Assembly (NCBI GenBank): GCA_017610005.1
Contig: JAFCCU010000004.1
Span: forward strand, 1-64,000
Origin: Candidatus Woesearchaeota archaeon
Lineage (GTDB): Archaea; Nanobdellota; Nanobdellia; Woesearchaeales; B29-G15
DNA: 64,000 nt
Direction: 5' to 3'
In this document: positions 49,386-60,268 of the stretch, piece after piece
Layout: each line of letters starts with the position of its first letter
Position numbering within the stretch: the stretch's first letter is position 1
Notes under the pieces: generated by a model
What the model was told of the DNA's origin: nothing
What the model saw: only the letters and a program-made list of their open reading frames with translations
The model's database searches: none
Position numbers and translations under genes: made by a program

Positions 49386-50722
49386 ATCTGCGTGCCCTCA
49401 AAATCAGACAGTAAATTAAAGCTTTCATTATTTCTTAATAGGAATAATAATCCCTTTCCTTCTTCAAAATATTCTTCTTTTAGTTTTTTTGGAAGAAATA
49501 AATGTGTTACATTTAAATTATTTAATTGAGGAATTGTCCTTTTAAGGTTTTGAGAGGTATAAATAATTTGGCTGGCATTTGAAAATTTTTCATAATCCAC
49601 TGTGTTTTTGCCTGCGATTGTATGAACATATTGATCATACTCTTTGCCTGAAAATATTACATTTGCGTCAATCGATTTTAAGGCGGTTAATGAATTAAAT
49701 TCAGAAGCATCTGGGGCCATAGAGGCTGCATTGGAAACTGCAACAAGAGTAGACAGTATAATTGTAAAAAAAGCAAAAGTGTAGGTAGTATATTTTAACG
49801 GAGGCATACTCCATTTTATTTTAAACAACCTATAAAGCATGTTACCTGAAAATCCACAAAAGAGTATTAATATTGGTCCAGGAGAATCAAAAATTGCAAT
49901 TTGCAGGCAGCTTAAGATGATTAAGAGGTATATAGTCATTATGCCTTTCCTCTTAGCCCAAGAAGTTAGTAATCCGATTAATCCAAGAATTGCAGCTGCA
50001 ATACTCAAATAACCTCCCCCTAGTTCAAAAATTACTTGTTTGATAAATTCCACAAATGGAATTGGTGAAAAGATAATGGAGTATTTAAAAAAGTAAAAGG
50101 AGATTGCACTAGTAATTAACACCAAGATCACAGAAATCGCCCTGATCCTTACTGCTATTGAATATCCAACTACAACTAAAATAATTGATATTGCCCACCA
50201 AATCCCCATTGAAGCCACCCCCATGAGCAATAATAAACCAAGAACGTTTTCAAAGAGATTTCCTTGTGCAACCCAGAAAAATAAACCCCAAACAAATATA
50301 ACCAAGGGGATTGTTGATAGCGTAGGTGTTGCAAAATTAAATATAAACCCTGGGGATAAGGCAAGAATCGCAGCGGAAATAAAGGCCATTTTATCTGGTG
50401 TGCCAAGCCTTATTAAAAACCCCCAAAATCCAGTTAAAAGTAAAAGCCCCAATGTAATTTGGATTATTTCAATAAACCCACTTTGTTTCATTAATCTAAA
50501 TAAAAATAGGGAGGAATCGGCATTTATAACTTGATTTGTTATGGGGTCAGTAAAAGTGACTTTTGTGCTTAATTCTGCTAACCTTATCCCTTTGTAACTT
50601 TCTGGTCCAAAAATCATTGGCGCATTATTTGAAAGCCTTATCATTGTAACTGTTCCAAGAATTAATATCCCTAATAAAACAATAAATGCAAGATTCCTAG
50701 CTAGATGCTTATTAAATTGCAT
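49367..50722 (-). CDS. Polytopic membrane protein, GT-C/oligosaccharyltransferase-like
   Basis: Many TM segments, located between two GT-C genes; GPESYKGIRLAELSTKVTFTDPI. Confidence 0.5.
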   Translation of the reverse strand: MQFNKHLARNLAFIVLLGILILGTVTMIRLSNNAPMIFGPESYKGIRLAELSTKVTFTDPITNQVINADSSLFLFRLMKQSGFIEIIQITLGLLLLTGFWGFLIRLGTPDKMAFISAAILALSPGFIFNFATPTLSTIPLVIFVWGLFFWVAQGNLFENVLGLLLLMGVASMGIWWAISIILVVVGYSIAVRIRAISVILVLITSAISFYFFKYSIIFSPIPFVEFIKQVIFELGGGYLSIAAAILGLIGLLTSWAKRKGIMTIYLLIILSCLQIAIFDSPGPILILFCGFSGNMLYRLFKIKWSMPPLKYTTYTFAFFTIILSTLVAVSNAASMAPDASEFNSLTALKSIDANVIFSGKEYDQYVHTIAGKNTVDYEKFSNASQIIYTSQNLKRTIPQLNNLNVTHLFLPKKLKEEYFEEGKGLLFLLRNNESFNLLSDFEGTQIWEIKS

Positions 50723-52167
50723 TTTACCTCATAGATTTTTGTTCCATTATTATATATCTCTTCAAAACAACTTCCGTCTGATAAATAGTTAATCTTTGTG
50801 ATATTGTAGTCTTTTAATATGTGATCATTGATAAAAATGTATAAGACTCCATATTCATCAAAAATATTAATTGCCGAAGTTTCGTAAGAAGTAGTGTACG
50901 CACTTTTTATGTCTTTGATTATTTTTTCATGACTTGGTGAGTTAAGTAAATTGGTATCAGCTACATTTTTAGTTTTAGCAAAATAGGTTATCATGTGCCC
51001 GTATTCAATTGGCGCGATAGTTGCCCCATAAGAATTGTTAAGAGTTCCTAAAAATTCAAGAGCCATAATATCTTGATTTTCAATTTCAAGTTTTGTTAAA
51101 CTGCTATATAAACCAAAAAGAAATACTGGGATCATTATAATTATTATAAAACTTAATACAAATGGGACTTTTGCAAATTTAAGCTTTTTAAGATAATCAA
51201 AGATCACAACAAGCGAATTAACCGAGGTAATTGAAAGTACAATTCCTAAGTAACTTAACATTTCAGTAGTTTTTATTGCTCCAAAAAGCCCCATTAAAAT
51301 GACTCCAATTCCTAAAGAGATCATTAAACTAATGCCCTCTCTTCCTTTCTCCTTTTTAACAGAGAAATACATCCCCATTACACCAAGTAATAATATTATT
51401 ATATTTACTCCCCCCATCACAGGAATCCAAGCAAGACTTGTTGTATGGACCGCCGATCCAAAAATTATCCCAGAAATTCCACTTTCTAATCCCAATTTTA
51501 TAAATGCTAAGTGATTGATGAAGAGGATTAGAAATGTTGCAAACAATAAATACTCAAAACTTCTTTGTTTTATCTTTTGCCCTTGAAGCTTTAAAAAACC
51601 AGCATAAACCCAGAAAATCCCTAGCAAAATTAAGGAAAATGGAGAAACTAAGGTGAGTAATATTGTGCAAACAATAAGACCAGTAAATGCTTTTTTAGTT
51701 TTCTCTAATCTCATTAAATATAGAACAGTAAGAAATGTTAATGCGATAACAACCGAATTGTTATTAATTGAGTTTATTGTCAACTTAAAAAACGCAGGGG
51801 CAAATCCTGCAAAATATCCAGAAATAACAGCTAGTTTCCATTGCTTAGTAAACTCCATTGCAATAAAAAACCCAATAATAGAGATTATTGCTCCGGCAAT
51901 TGCAGGAAATACCTTAAATGCAAAAAAACTTCCAAACATTCTAACTGCGCCCATTAGATAATAATGGCCTGGCAAAACAGGAGCATATTTCCCCCCGTAA
52001 GATAAGGGATCCATAGTAATTGGCGTCCCCCTTCCCCTAATACTCTCAACTTGTCTTAAAACATAGTAACTTTCATCATCTGTGAAATTCTCTGTTAATA
52101 AAAATAAACGTGTGCTAAAAACTAATAAAAAGAGTGTTACAAGGGTAAAAACTTTAATTGCCCTCAT
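50701..52167 (-). CDS. PMT-like GT-C glycosyltransferase
   Basis: TENFTDDESYYVLRQVESIRGRGTP and many TM segments. Confidence 0.65.
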   Translation of the reverse strand: MRAIKVFTLVTLFLLVFSTRLFLLTENFTDDESYYVLRQVESIRGRGTPITMDPLSYGGKYAPVLPGHYYLMGAVRMFGSFFAFKVFPAIAGAIISIIGFFIAMEFTKQWKLAVISGYFAGFAPAFFKLTINSINNNSVVIALTFLTVLYLMRLEKTKKAFTGLIVCTILLTLVSPFSLILLGIFWVYAGFLKLQGQKIKQRSFEYLLFATFLILFINHLAFIKLGLESGISGIIFGSAVHTTSLAWIPVMGGVNIIILLLGVMGMYFSVKKEKGREGISLMISLGIGVILMGLFGAIKTTEMLSYLGIVLSITSVNSLVVIFDYLKKLKFAKVPFVLSFIIIIMIPVFLFGLYSSLTKLEIENQDIMALEFLGTLNNSYGATIAPIEYGHMITYFAKTKNVADTNLLNSPSHEKIIKDIKSAYTTSYETSAINIFDEYGVLYIFINDHILKDYNITKINYLSDGSCFEEIYNNGTKIYEVKCNLISI

Positions 52168-52239
52168 AAATTAGCAACATTCTCCTTGATTTATAAAATG
52201 TATGGAAATATTTTTAAAGGAATAGATGAGTAAGTAAGT

Positions 52240-52824
52240 ATGAAAAGTACTTTAATTTTTATTATTTGTTTTATTTTATTAGCAAGTCCAGCATTTGCAG
52301 TAAAATCTTGGTCATTTATATTGGTCCCAGATTGCGATTTGTGTGTTGAAGGGATGGGAGTTAATACTTCTTTGATTGTTGATAATAAAGGAGATGAACC
52401 CTTAATTATATCAAGGTTAAGTTTAGTTGATTCAACAGGAATTAAGTTCTTTACAAGTCCAATGCAAGAGGAAATAGTGGCCGGAGATTCCCTTACAATT
52501 AACTTTATTTTAGGGCTACCTCCAGCAACCCGAGGATCAACATTATTTTATAAGCCCTGTTTAGAACTTCTTGATTCTGAAATGTGTGCAGATGATTATA
52601 CCACCATGTTTATTGAACCAATTAGTAGACTTGATTGTGTTTTAGATGAACATTGTGAGTTTGATTCTAGGTGCGAAAATTATAAGTGTGTGAAGTTTAG
52701 TTGTGATGGGATTGCAAAAAACCATGGGTGTCAAACATTCACTTTTGAAAGAATAATTCAATTATTAATATTGGTTTTACTTGGGATTTTATTTTTTATT
52801 ACTCTTAAAAGAAGTTATTTGTAG
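52240..52824 (+). CDS. Secreted, C-terminally membrane-anchored hypothetical protein
   Basis: Signal peptide, Cys-rich region, C-terminal [17 protein letters not shown]. Confidence 0.6.
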   Translation: MKSTLIFIICFILLASPAFAVKSWSFILVPDCDLCVEGMGVNTSLIVDNKGDEPLIISRLSLVDSTGIKFFTSPMQEEIVAGDSLTINFILGLPPATRGSTLFYKPCLELLDSEMCADDYTTMFIEPISRLDCVLDEHCEFDSRCENYKCVKFSCDGIAKNHGCQTFTFERIIQLLILVLLGILFFITLKRSYL

Positions 52825-53889
52825 GGCTAGTTTTCCTTGCATAAATTCTAATGTGCTTATTTTTTCTAATAAATCAGATTCAAATCCATTCTTCGATAAA
52901 ACAATAAGTTCAGTTTTTTCAGGAAGTTTTTTCGCAATTTCTAAAAATAACGTTTTTGAGCTTAGCCCATCAGTATTAACTTTAAAATTTAATGCAACAA
53001 TCACCCTATTAAAAGATTTGTCTATAGTTTCTTCCCATGAAGTATCAAGAATTGTTACAGGTGCGCAAGCCAAAAGTGCATTTTGTCTGGCCCCCTTTAC
53101 AATCACTCGATTAAGTCCCACACCAATCTTACTTTTGTCCTCTAAACTATCCGGTTTAAGGGAATTTGGATCTCTGATAATATCAACATTGCCTTTTGCC
53201 ATTGCTGCTTCAATTAAAGGCAACCCATCTGAAGTTAGAATAAATAGATCCTTAGTTTCTTTAAAAGAGCAACCTAAAGCAAATGAGGTTACGGGACTTA
53301 ATGAGTTTCTGGTTGCAAAAACTTTGTATGCTCGATGATTAAGTTTAATTTGAGCATGATCGATTCCAATTAGGTATTGATCCTTTTTTAACACTCTGAT
53401 CAATAGGTCTGGTGAATCAAACTTTACCTTAAGGGGGTAATTCTCTAAAATTGCCGCTCCAATGTCTTTTTCTAAATCACTGTTGCTGGGAGTACATCTT
53501 ACAACAAAGCTTTTTACTTTTGGAAGAGAAATTATTTTCGCTAATTTAATTACATCTTCCCCCTCATTTAGTACTTCAAGAATAAATAAAGCAGAATGAA
53601 CTGATTTTATCAAATCTTTATTTGTTAGGAATACCTCCCTGCTTGCAGTGGATGGGTGAACATGAGCTACATAAAAATGGGGATTACTAACATTAAAAAT
53701 ACCCCGCAGCTTGTTGCGGTTGGGATTTTTATTTCCTTCTACAAAAAATCCAAACTCATTTTCTATGGGATTTAAACCAAGAGATATTAGTTCAAGTTTG
53801 CAGACTTCTTCAAGTCCCTTACTTGTTACTATTAGAAATTTATTCAAGCTCTTCAATCCGGCAGGCTGCAGCAACACTCCCTCCAGCAT
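52789..53889 (-). CDS. THUMP-domain protein with degenerate methyltransferase-like C-terminus
   Basis: [90 protein letters not shown] where DPFCGSGT would be expected. Confidence 0.65.
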   Translation of the reverse strand: MLEGVLLQPAGLKSLNKFLIVTSKGLEEVCKLELISLGLNPIENEFGFFVEGNKNPNRNKLRGIFNVSNPHFYVAHVHPSTASREVFLTNKDLIKSVHSALFILEVLNEGEDVIKLAKIISLPKVKSFVVRCTPSNSDLEKDIGAAILENYPLKVKFDSPDLLIRVLKKDQYLIGIDHAQIKLNHRAYKVFATRNSLSPVTSFALGCSFKETKDLFILTSDGLPLIEAAMAKGNVDIIRDPNSLKPDSLEDKSKIGVGLNRVIVKGARQNALLACAPVTILDTSWEETIDKSFNRVIVALNFKVNTDGLSSKTLFLEIAKKLPEKTELIVLSKNGFESDLLEKISTLEFMQGKLALQITSFKSNKK

Positions 53890-56800
53890 TTAGTCTCATT
53901 AAAGTCACTCCTTGGGTATTTCTCCCAATTGAAGAGATATTGCCAGCCTCCATTCTGATCATAATACCATCAGTTGAAACAAGTACAATTTCATCGTTGC
54001 CACTCACACTCTTTATAGTTACAACTTTACCATTTCTTTCAGTAGTTTTTATGTTAATAACTCCTTGGCCCCCTCTGTGAATGGTTGAATATTCTGAAAA
54101 AGGTGTTCTTTTTCCAAATCCATGTTCAGTTACAGTTAGCAGAGTTCTTGAGTCATCGGCAATAACCGCGCCCATTACATAATCATCTTTTTTTAGTTTA
54201 ATTGCTCTAACTCCTGCAGCGCCTCTTCCCATTGGCCTTGCTTCTGATTCTTTAAAGCGTACAGCTTTTCCTTGGGCTGTTGCTGCAATAAGCTCTTGTT
54301 TACCATCAGTTAGAATAACGGCCACAACTTCGTCATCATCAACCAAGTTAATTGCAATAATCCCCCCTTTTCGTGGCCTGGAGTATGCATTTAATGGGGT
54401 CTTTTTTACCTTGCCATTTCTCATAAAGAAATTCAAGAAAAGTCCATCTTCAAAGTCTCTAATTGGGATGACTGTATTTATTTTTTCTTTATCATCAATT
54501 TGAAGTAAGTTTTGAATATATGTTCCCTTTGCAATTCTTGAGCCTTCTGGTATTTTCCAAACCTTTTTCCAATAAACCTGGCCGCAATTTGAAAAACAAA
54601 GAAGATACGAATGGGTTGATGCCACAAATACATTTTCCATAAAATCATCATCATGGAGTTTTCCTGCAGTAATACCCTTGCCTCCCCTTCCTTGGCTCTT
54701 GTACTCTTCTAATGAAACTCTTTTAATGTAACCCTTGTGACTCATTGTAACAACTACATTTCTCTCTTCAATTAAATCTTCAATATCAATCTCACTGCTT
54801 CCAAAGTCTCCTTCAATAATCTTAGTTCTTCTGTTGTCTCCATACTTGTCCATAATAAGTTCAAGTTCCTCTGTAATCACTTCTAGTTGTTTTTCTCGTG
54901 AAGCAAGAAGCATTTCTAATTCACCAATTCTTTTACTTAATTCTTCAAATTCTTTTGCTAGTGCATTTCTTTCTAAGGCAGTTAGTTTTGATAACTTCAT
55001 GTCCAGAATTGCTTTAGTTTGTAATGTTGAAAGAGAATAAACTTTTTGTAACTCTTCTGCGGCATGGGCAGGAGAATCAGAGCCTTTAATCAGTTTAATA
55101 ACTGCATCAATATCTTTAGTTGCAATAATCAACCCTTCTAAGATATGCTGTCTTGCTTTTGATTTTTTTAATTCAAATTCACTTCTTCTTCTAATAATTT
55201 CAAGCCGATGTTTAACGTAAATTTCAAACATTTCACTAAGATTTACAATTTTTGGTTTATTCTCTTCAATTCCAAGCAGGATCATTCCAAAGGTATTTTG
55301 CAAGCGAGTATGTTTAAAAAGTTGATTTAATACAACATTTGGATCAGAGCCTCGTTTAAGCATTACAACAATTCTCATACCCTCCCTATCTGATTCGTCA
55401 TTGAGTCCAGATATCTGCTTAATCCTTCCGACTTTAACACATTTAGAAATATCCTCAATTAAAAGAGTTTTATTAACCATGTAGGGAATTTCATTAATTA
55501 TTATTGCCTTAGGATTGTTATGTTTGTCAACTTCAACTTCAGTAACGCCCCTCACAATCATCTTTCCTCTTCCAGAATGGTAAGCAAGTTTAATTCCAGC
55601 GTCTCCAAAAATCTCTCCACCTGTGGGTAGATCTGGCCCAGGAAGAGTTTGCATCATTTCTTCTACAGTTAATTCAGGATTTTCAATATACCTAATAATA
55701 GTTTTACAAACTTCAGTTAGATTATGAGGTGGAAGATTAGTTGCCATTCCAACCGCAATCCCTGAACTGCCATTAATCAACAAATTTGGAATTTTACTTG
55801 GAAGCACAAGTGGTTCTTCTAAAGATTCATCGAAATTAGGAGAAAAGTCAACTGTATCTTCTTTAATATCTTGGAGCATCTCCTGCGCGATTTTTGTTAA
55901 TTTTACTTCTGTATTATGGTTGACAAAACCGTTTGCAATAAAAGAGTGGCATTTGCTTTGCACTTTTATTGAAAAAACATCTTCTTTTGTTAGGGTCTTA
56001 ACTTCATTAATTTGATCAAAAAAGAAATTGTTATTCAGGAGTGATTCAATTAGATTTTTATCATGTTTATCCAATTGGCTTTTGAATTTGGAGAAATTGT
56101 TGGCTAGCGAATTGTACCTATCAATATTAATTCTCTTTGAAACGCTATATTTCGATCTTATGTAGTCGCTTAAAAATGGGATAAAGTCAGTTTTGCTTAA
56201 CCTCGTGGAGTTAAGTGATTTTATTTTCCCCAAAATTTTATTTTTTCGATCTGAAAAAAATCCAATCTCTTTTGAAAATTTCAAAATGTTTTGATGTGCA
56301 GACAAGTAAAGCCGTTGGCAAAGACTTCTTTTATCAGTATATGGGTTGCGGGAAATAACCCCAAAATTTAGTAGCACTATTTTCAATTGTTGGATTAATT
56401 TATCGCTCTTTGAATCGTATGTTAATTGTATGCTTTTTCCACCATGGCGTTTGTCAACAATTAATTGAACACTTCCATCTCCCTCGAAAAGGCTTACCAA
56501 AAAAGATTTTATGTGGCCTTTTTTAGAGCGTAAGACAGAGAAAGGAATCTCTTTTTTATCAGATTTTTTTAAGGTGAGTCCGATATTTCCCAGGAACATA
56601 ACTACTTTTTGTTCGTAAATACTTAACTCCTTACAGTTTCCTTTAATATCTCTTTCATAAATTTGGATCCCTGGGAAAAGCCGTTCTATTATATTTTTAA
56701 CCTCTCCATAGAATTGCATGTCTTTATTATTGAAAAGAATTTGTTTATTGTGATAACTCCCTTCACTTGTTAGGGCACCTAAAAGAAAAGCTAAGTCTTT

Positions 56801-57559
56801 GTCCATAACATCTGGAAGTTTTATATCATTTTTGAAACCAGTGGAGGGATAAAATTCTTTTAATTTAATAGCTTTTGTTGAGAATAAATTGTACTGCCTA
56901 TTTAATATAACTACATCATTCTCCTGAACTTCTTCTAGGGTTCTCCATTTTAATTTAGGCTGGAAGTTTTCTCCAATAACCCAAGTTAGAATTGGATGGT
57001 TTAAAGAACCAGCAATAGAATACCCAGTAGAAGTTACAATTTTCTTAATTTTATGTTTTCCTGAATTAAAAAATTTTGATGCATTATTTATTTTTCCATC
57101 AAAAGATTTGATTTTAAGATTAATCTTTTCTTCTTTTCCCTTGGAGATTGTTGATATTGGGACAATCCCTTTGTTTGTTAAAATTAAAGTGTCTCCCGTA
57201 ACACAATACCTCATTGCCGCTGCGCGGTCTCCATCAATACTTCCAAAGTTTCCTTGCCCTTTAATCAGTGGGTATCTTAAAGAAAAATTCTGAGCCATTC
57301 TAACAAGGGCATCATAAACTGATTGATCTCCGTGGGGGTGATACTTACCTAGAACCTCTCCCACAATTCTTGCAGATTTTTTAAATGATTTATCAGCAGT
57401 AAGTCCCATATCTGCCATTGCAAATAGTATTCTTCGATGAACTGGTTTAAGCCCATCTCTAATTGCAGGTAATGCCCTTCCAACAATAACTGACATTGAA
57501 TAGTCCAAGTAGGACTCTTTCATTTCATCTTCGATCAGGCGTACTTTTTCATCAGTCAT
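53840..57559 (-). CDS. gyrA: DNA gyrase subunit A (intein-containing precursor)
   Basis: [69 protein letters not shown]; GyrA C-terminal repeats. Confidence 0.95.
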   Translation of the reverse strand: MTDEKVRLIEDEMKESYLDYSMSVIVGRALPAIRDGLKPVHRRILFAMADMGLTADKSFKKSARIVGEVLGKYHPHGDQSVYDALVRMAQNFSLRYPLIKGQGNFGSIDGDRAAAMRYCVTGDTLILTNKGIVPISTISKGKEEKINLKIKSFDGKINNASKFFNSGKHKIKKIVTSTGYSIAGSLNHPILTWVIGENFQPKLKWRTLEEVQENDVVILNRQYNLFSTKAIKLKEFYPSTGFKNDIKLPDVMDKDLAFLLGALTSEGSYHNKQILFNNKDMQFYGEVKNIIERLFPGIQIYERDIKGNCKELSIYEQKVVMFLGNIGLTLKKSDKKEIPFSVLRSKKGHIKSFLVSLFEGDGSVQLIVDKRHGGKSIQLTYDSKSDKLIQQLKIVLLNFGVISRNPYTDKRSLCQRLYLSAHQNILKFSKEIGFFSDRKNKILGKIKSLNSTRLSKTDFIPFLSDYIRSKYSVSKRINIDRYNSLANNFSKFKSQLDKHDKNLIESLLNNNFFFDQINEVKTLTKEDVFSIKVQSKCHSFIANGFVNHNTEVKLTKIAQEMLQDIKEDTVDFSPNFDESLEEPLVLPSKIPNLLINGSSGIAVGMATNLPPHNLTEVCKTIIRYIENPELTVEEMMQTLPGPDLPTGGEIFGDAGIKLAYHSGRGKMIVRGVTEVEVDKHNNPKAIIINEIPYMVNKTLLIEDISKCVKVGRIKQISGLNDESDREGMRIVVMLKRGSDPNVVLNQLFKHTRLQNTFGMILLGIEENKPKIVNLSEMFEIYVKHRLEIIRRRSEFELKKSKARQHILEGLIIATKDIDAVIKLIKGSDSPAHAAEELQKVYSLSTLQTKAILDMKLSKLTALERNALAKEFEELSKRIGELEMLLASREKQLEVITEELELIMDKYGDNRRTKIIEGDFGSSEIDIEDLIEERNVVVTMSHKGYIKRVSLEEYKSQGRGGKGITAGKLHDDDFMENVFVASTHSYLLCFSNCGQVYWKKVWKIPEGSRIAKGTYIQNLLQIDDKEKINTVIPIRDFEDGLFLNFFMRNGKVKKTPLNAYSRPRKGGIIAINLVDDDEVVAVILTDGKQELIAATAQGKAVRFKESEARPMGRGAAGVRAIKLKKDDYVMGAVIADDSRTLLTVTEHGFGKRTPFSEYSTIHRGGQGVINIKTTERNGKVVTIKSVSGNDEIVLVSTDGIMIRMEAGNISSIGRNTQGVTLMRLNAGGSVAAACRIEELE
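55913..57205 (-). mobile_element. GyrA intein (431 aa) with LAGLIDADG-type homing endonuclease motifs
   Basis: Starts [13 protein letters not shown], ends [10 protein letters not shown] before T; DOD-like LLGALTSEG and LVSLFEGDG; host sequence reads [14 protein letters not shown]. Confidence 0.95.
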
Positions 57560-57603
57560 TTTTTAGAATTTTCCTCTTAAAATAAATAAAAATTCTCCCT
57601 TTA

Positions 57604-58317
57604 TTAATCTTTTGGCAAGTCCCCTTCGCCGTCGGAAATCTCCGGCGAGTCTGGAGTCTGCAGTTCGGAGTCTGCAGTAACTTGTTTAGACTCCTCTGGG
57701 TTTTGAGCTATGGGCCCTGAGCTTTGATCGCTAGAACCTTCCTCTTCAGACTTTAGACTTTGAACTTCAGACTGTTCAACATGTTCTGTTAGTTTAGAAT
57801 CTTCTTCATTAACATCAACAAGCTCTGGAAGTTCACTTTCTAATTTTTTTCTAAGTCTTTTGATATCATCTACATCAAAGTATTCTCCAAATTTTTGAGT
57901 TAATCTTATCTTATAAGATCTACCATACCTCTCACGTGAAATAAATTCAGAGTCAACAAGTTCACTAATATGATCATATGCTTTATTATTTCTAATTTTG
58001 ATTATGTCAGACTGTAAAATTGGGGCTTTCCATGCAATTACTGCAAGAGTTTCTAGCACAGCTTTGGCAAGCTCAGTTTCAGCAACAATTGATCTTACAA
58101 GGGGCATATGCTCTTCTCTAACAGTGAGTTTCCATAAATCTCCCTCATTAAATAAAATTAAAGAAGACTCTTTTTGTTTAATCTCTTCACGTAATTCTTC
58201 TAAGGCGCGTTTCACCTTACCTTTTGTGGAGTTTATTTTTTCTGCAAGTTCAACTATCTCCATCTTTCTTCCTGAAGAAAAAAGCATTGCTTCTAGTTGC
58301 CTTGTTAATTGACTCAT
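57604..58317 (-). CDS. scpB: Segregation and condensation protein ScpB
   Basis: LEAMLFSSGRKMEIVELAEKINSTKGKVKRALEELREE, ETLAVIAWKAPILQSDIIKIRNNKAYDHISELVDSEFI. Confidence 0.85.
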   Translation of the reverse strand: MSQLTRQLEAMLFSSGRKMEIVELAEKINSTKGKVKRALEELREEIKQKESSLILFNEGDLWKLTVREEHMPLVRSIVAETELAKAVLETLAVIAWKAPILQSDIIKIRNNKAYDHISELVDSEFISRERYGRSYKIRLTQKFGEYFDVDDIKRLRKKLESELPELVDVNEEDSKLTEHVEQSEVQSLKSEEEGSSDQSSGPIAQNPEESKQVTADSELQTPDSPEISDGEGDLPKD

Positions 58318-58871
58318 TTTAATTCGTATTTGTTTTTCTTTTTAATAAGTAAACCCTTGTCTTCATAAAATACTAAGATGCTATCAAGATTTGGTTGATG
58401 AATTCCAGTTAATTTTGTTATTTCTTCTGAAGTTTTAGGCCCATCAGATAATGCCATTGCCAAAGAATTTTTCAAAAGCATCTTATTTGCGTCTTCAACT
58501 AGTTTATGTCTCATTCTCACATCTTTTACTACTTGATCCATTTTATGTAAATTCATCAATAGATCATTTATTGTATCGACAAGCTCTTCTCTTCTAAGCT
58601 CAATCCTAGCTGGTTTTTCAATTTCGAAATTAGATGGTAGATACTTAAAACAGAAATGAATTAAACTTGTATAATCTTTAAACTCACAAATAACTTCAGA
58701 GAATGTTGAAAAGATCTTATCACTTTTAACCGCTTCTTCTGTTTCTTTTGAAACAAGTTTAAACTCTTCATCTTTCTCCATTTCTTCAAGTAACAAGCCC
58801 ATTGTTTTTTCAATAAATTCCTTAGGAGATCCTGCGATTTCAACAATTGCCTTTGCTGTAAATTCTACCAT
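58314..58871 (-). CDS. Hypothetical protein with C-terminal winged-helix-like region
   Basis: LSDGPKTSEEITKLTGIHQPNLDSILVFYEDKGLLIKK; overlaps scpB start. Confidence 0.55.
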   Translation of the reverse strand: MVEFTAKAIVEIAGSPKEFIEKTMGLLLEEMEKDEEFKLVSKETEEAVKSDKIFSTFSEVICEFKDYTSLIHFCFKYLPSNFEIEKPARIELRREELVDTINDLLMNLHKMDQVVKDVRMRHKLVEDANKMLLKNSLAMALSDGPKTSEEITKLTGIHQPNLDSILVFYEDKGLLIKKKNKYELK

Positions 58872-59017
58872 TGAATTAGCCAGTAGTGGAGGATTTAAAT
58901 AACTTTCGAGTTTGGATTATGTTGCGCTAATGGGACTTTTAGCACAAAATCGGTATCTTGGTGCGTTGCGGGGCATAAATGTAAATGTTTTTATATTTAA
59001 CAGATATAGTAAGGGAT

Positions 59018-59203
59018 ATGGCAAAATCAAAAAAACCCTTAATCCCTAAAAACATTAAGATAGTAATAGGGGTGATCTGTACAATTTTAGGATTGGCAGG
59101 AGCAGTTCCCTCTTTTCTTACTTCACAATATGGAGTAGCAACAGGCGGGTCAATCCTCGTTGTAATTGGAGTTATCTTTTTTGCATTAGGTTTTGAGGAC
59201 TAA
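59018..59203 (+). CDS. Small two-TM membrane protein
   Basis: MAKSKKPLIPKNIKIVIGVICTILGLAG... Confidence 0.5.
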   Translation: MAKSKKPLIPKNIKIVIGVICTILGLAGAVPSFLTSQYGVATGGSILVVIGVIFFALGFED

Positions 59204-59206
59204 GAA

Positions 59207-59491
59207 ATGCCTAAAAAAGTTTTGTCAGAGCAAATTAAAAAGAGCTTATTAGATATTTAGTACACCAAATATTTACAATATTTTAACACTTGTATCATTT
59301 TATTTTTTACTTATTTTATAGCCCTTATTCTTGGCTTTATGACTAAACAAATTAGTTTTAATTCTCAAAATGAAAAAATGATTGTCATTGTAGTCTCATT
59401 TGCCATTTTAAGCATTTTACTTGTGCTTATGAAGCACTTCTTAATGAATATGAAAGCGGTATTTAATGAAATTAAAAAAATAAATATTTAG
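59207..59491 (+). pseudogene. Small membrane protein ORF interrupted by one in-frame TAG
   Basis: MPKKVLSEQIKKSLLDI*YTKYLQYFNTCIILFFTYFIALILGFMTKQISFNSQNEKMIVIVVSFAILSILLVLMKHFLMNMKAVFNEIKKINI; TAG at 59258-59260. Confidence 0.45.
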
Positions 59492-59635
59492 AAAGACTCA
59501 TTTTATTCAAGTTTCCAATAATAACATTTAAGTCCATCATTTATACCACCAATAAGGACAAAGCATCTTCCAGTATTTAAAGCGAATTGTAATAAACAGG
59601 GGAAGAATCACCCTCAACTCACCACAACCCGAGTT

Positions 59636-60019
59636 TTATCTTTTAATTAACATTCCAACCAAGATGAAAAGGTATACAAAAGGGATTAAGTTTCTCCCTA
59701 AGTTTCTCCCTTTAATTGTTGTAGATACATAGTTTATTGGAGTTCTTTTTCTTGGTGCAATTACGACAACCTCTTTTTCATAACTGTCTGTTTTAATTAA
59801 AAATTTTCCAAGGAAATTTGGTTTAAAGTACCGTTTAGTTGATTTTTCTATATTTGTTTTAGGTTTAATCATCTCACTTCCTCTTTCAATCCAAAACGTT
59901 ACATTACTAGGTTTAAACCAGTATTCTGTACCCTCCCCTAATTCTAATATTTGATTATCTACAAAAATCTGCCCATTAACCATCGGGGTTATAATTAAAA
60001 ATAGGATGAACCACTTCAT
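59636..60019 (-). CDS. Secreted/membrane hypothetical protein
   Basis: Signal peptide and C-terminal TM. Confidence 0.5.
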   Translation of the reverse strand: MKWFILFLIITPMVNGQIFVDNQILELGEGTEYWFKPSNVTFWIERGSEMIKPKTNIEKSTKRYFKPNFLGKFLIKTDSYEKEVVVIAPRKRTPINYVSTTIKGRNLGRNLIPFVYLFILVGMLIKR

Positions 60020-60080
60020 CTTATATTGCAGATAAGACTGTATTATATAGTTTCAGAAGAAATTTTCGGAAATTTTACAA

Positions 60081-60159
60081 AGGGCTAAAGGAAGCCTGCT
60101 CACTAAGAATTAAATCTTAGATGCCCAGGAGCAACGACAGAACTTGTAAAGACTGCCCT
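60081..60159. ncRNA. Candidate structured RNA with nested stems
   Basis: AGGGC(60081-60085)/GCCCT(60155-60159); TGCTC(60097-60101)/GAGCA(60129-60133); CTAAGA(60103-60108)/TCTTAG(60115-60120). Confidence 0.35.
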
Positions 60160-60268
60160 TAGCACCCCTGCAAAATAAACTCACCCTTTTTAGAATAAAT
60201 CAATAATATCTGTTTCTTATATAAAACATTTTATCATTGAAAATATAATTAGGAACATGTATATTCTA

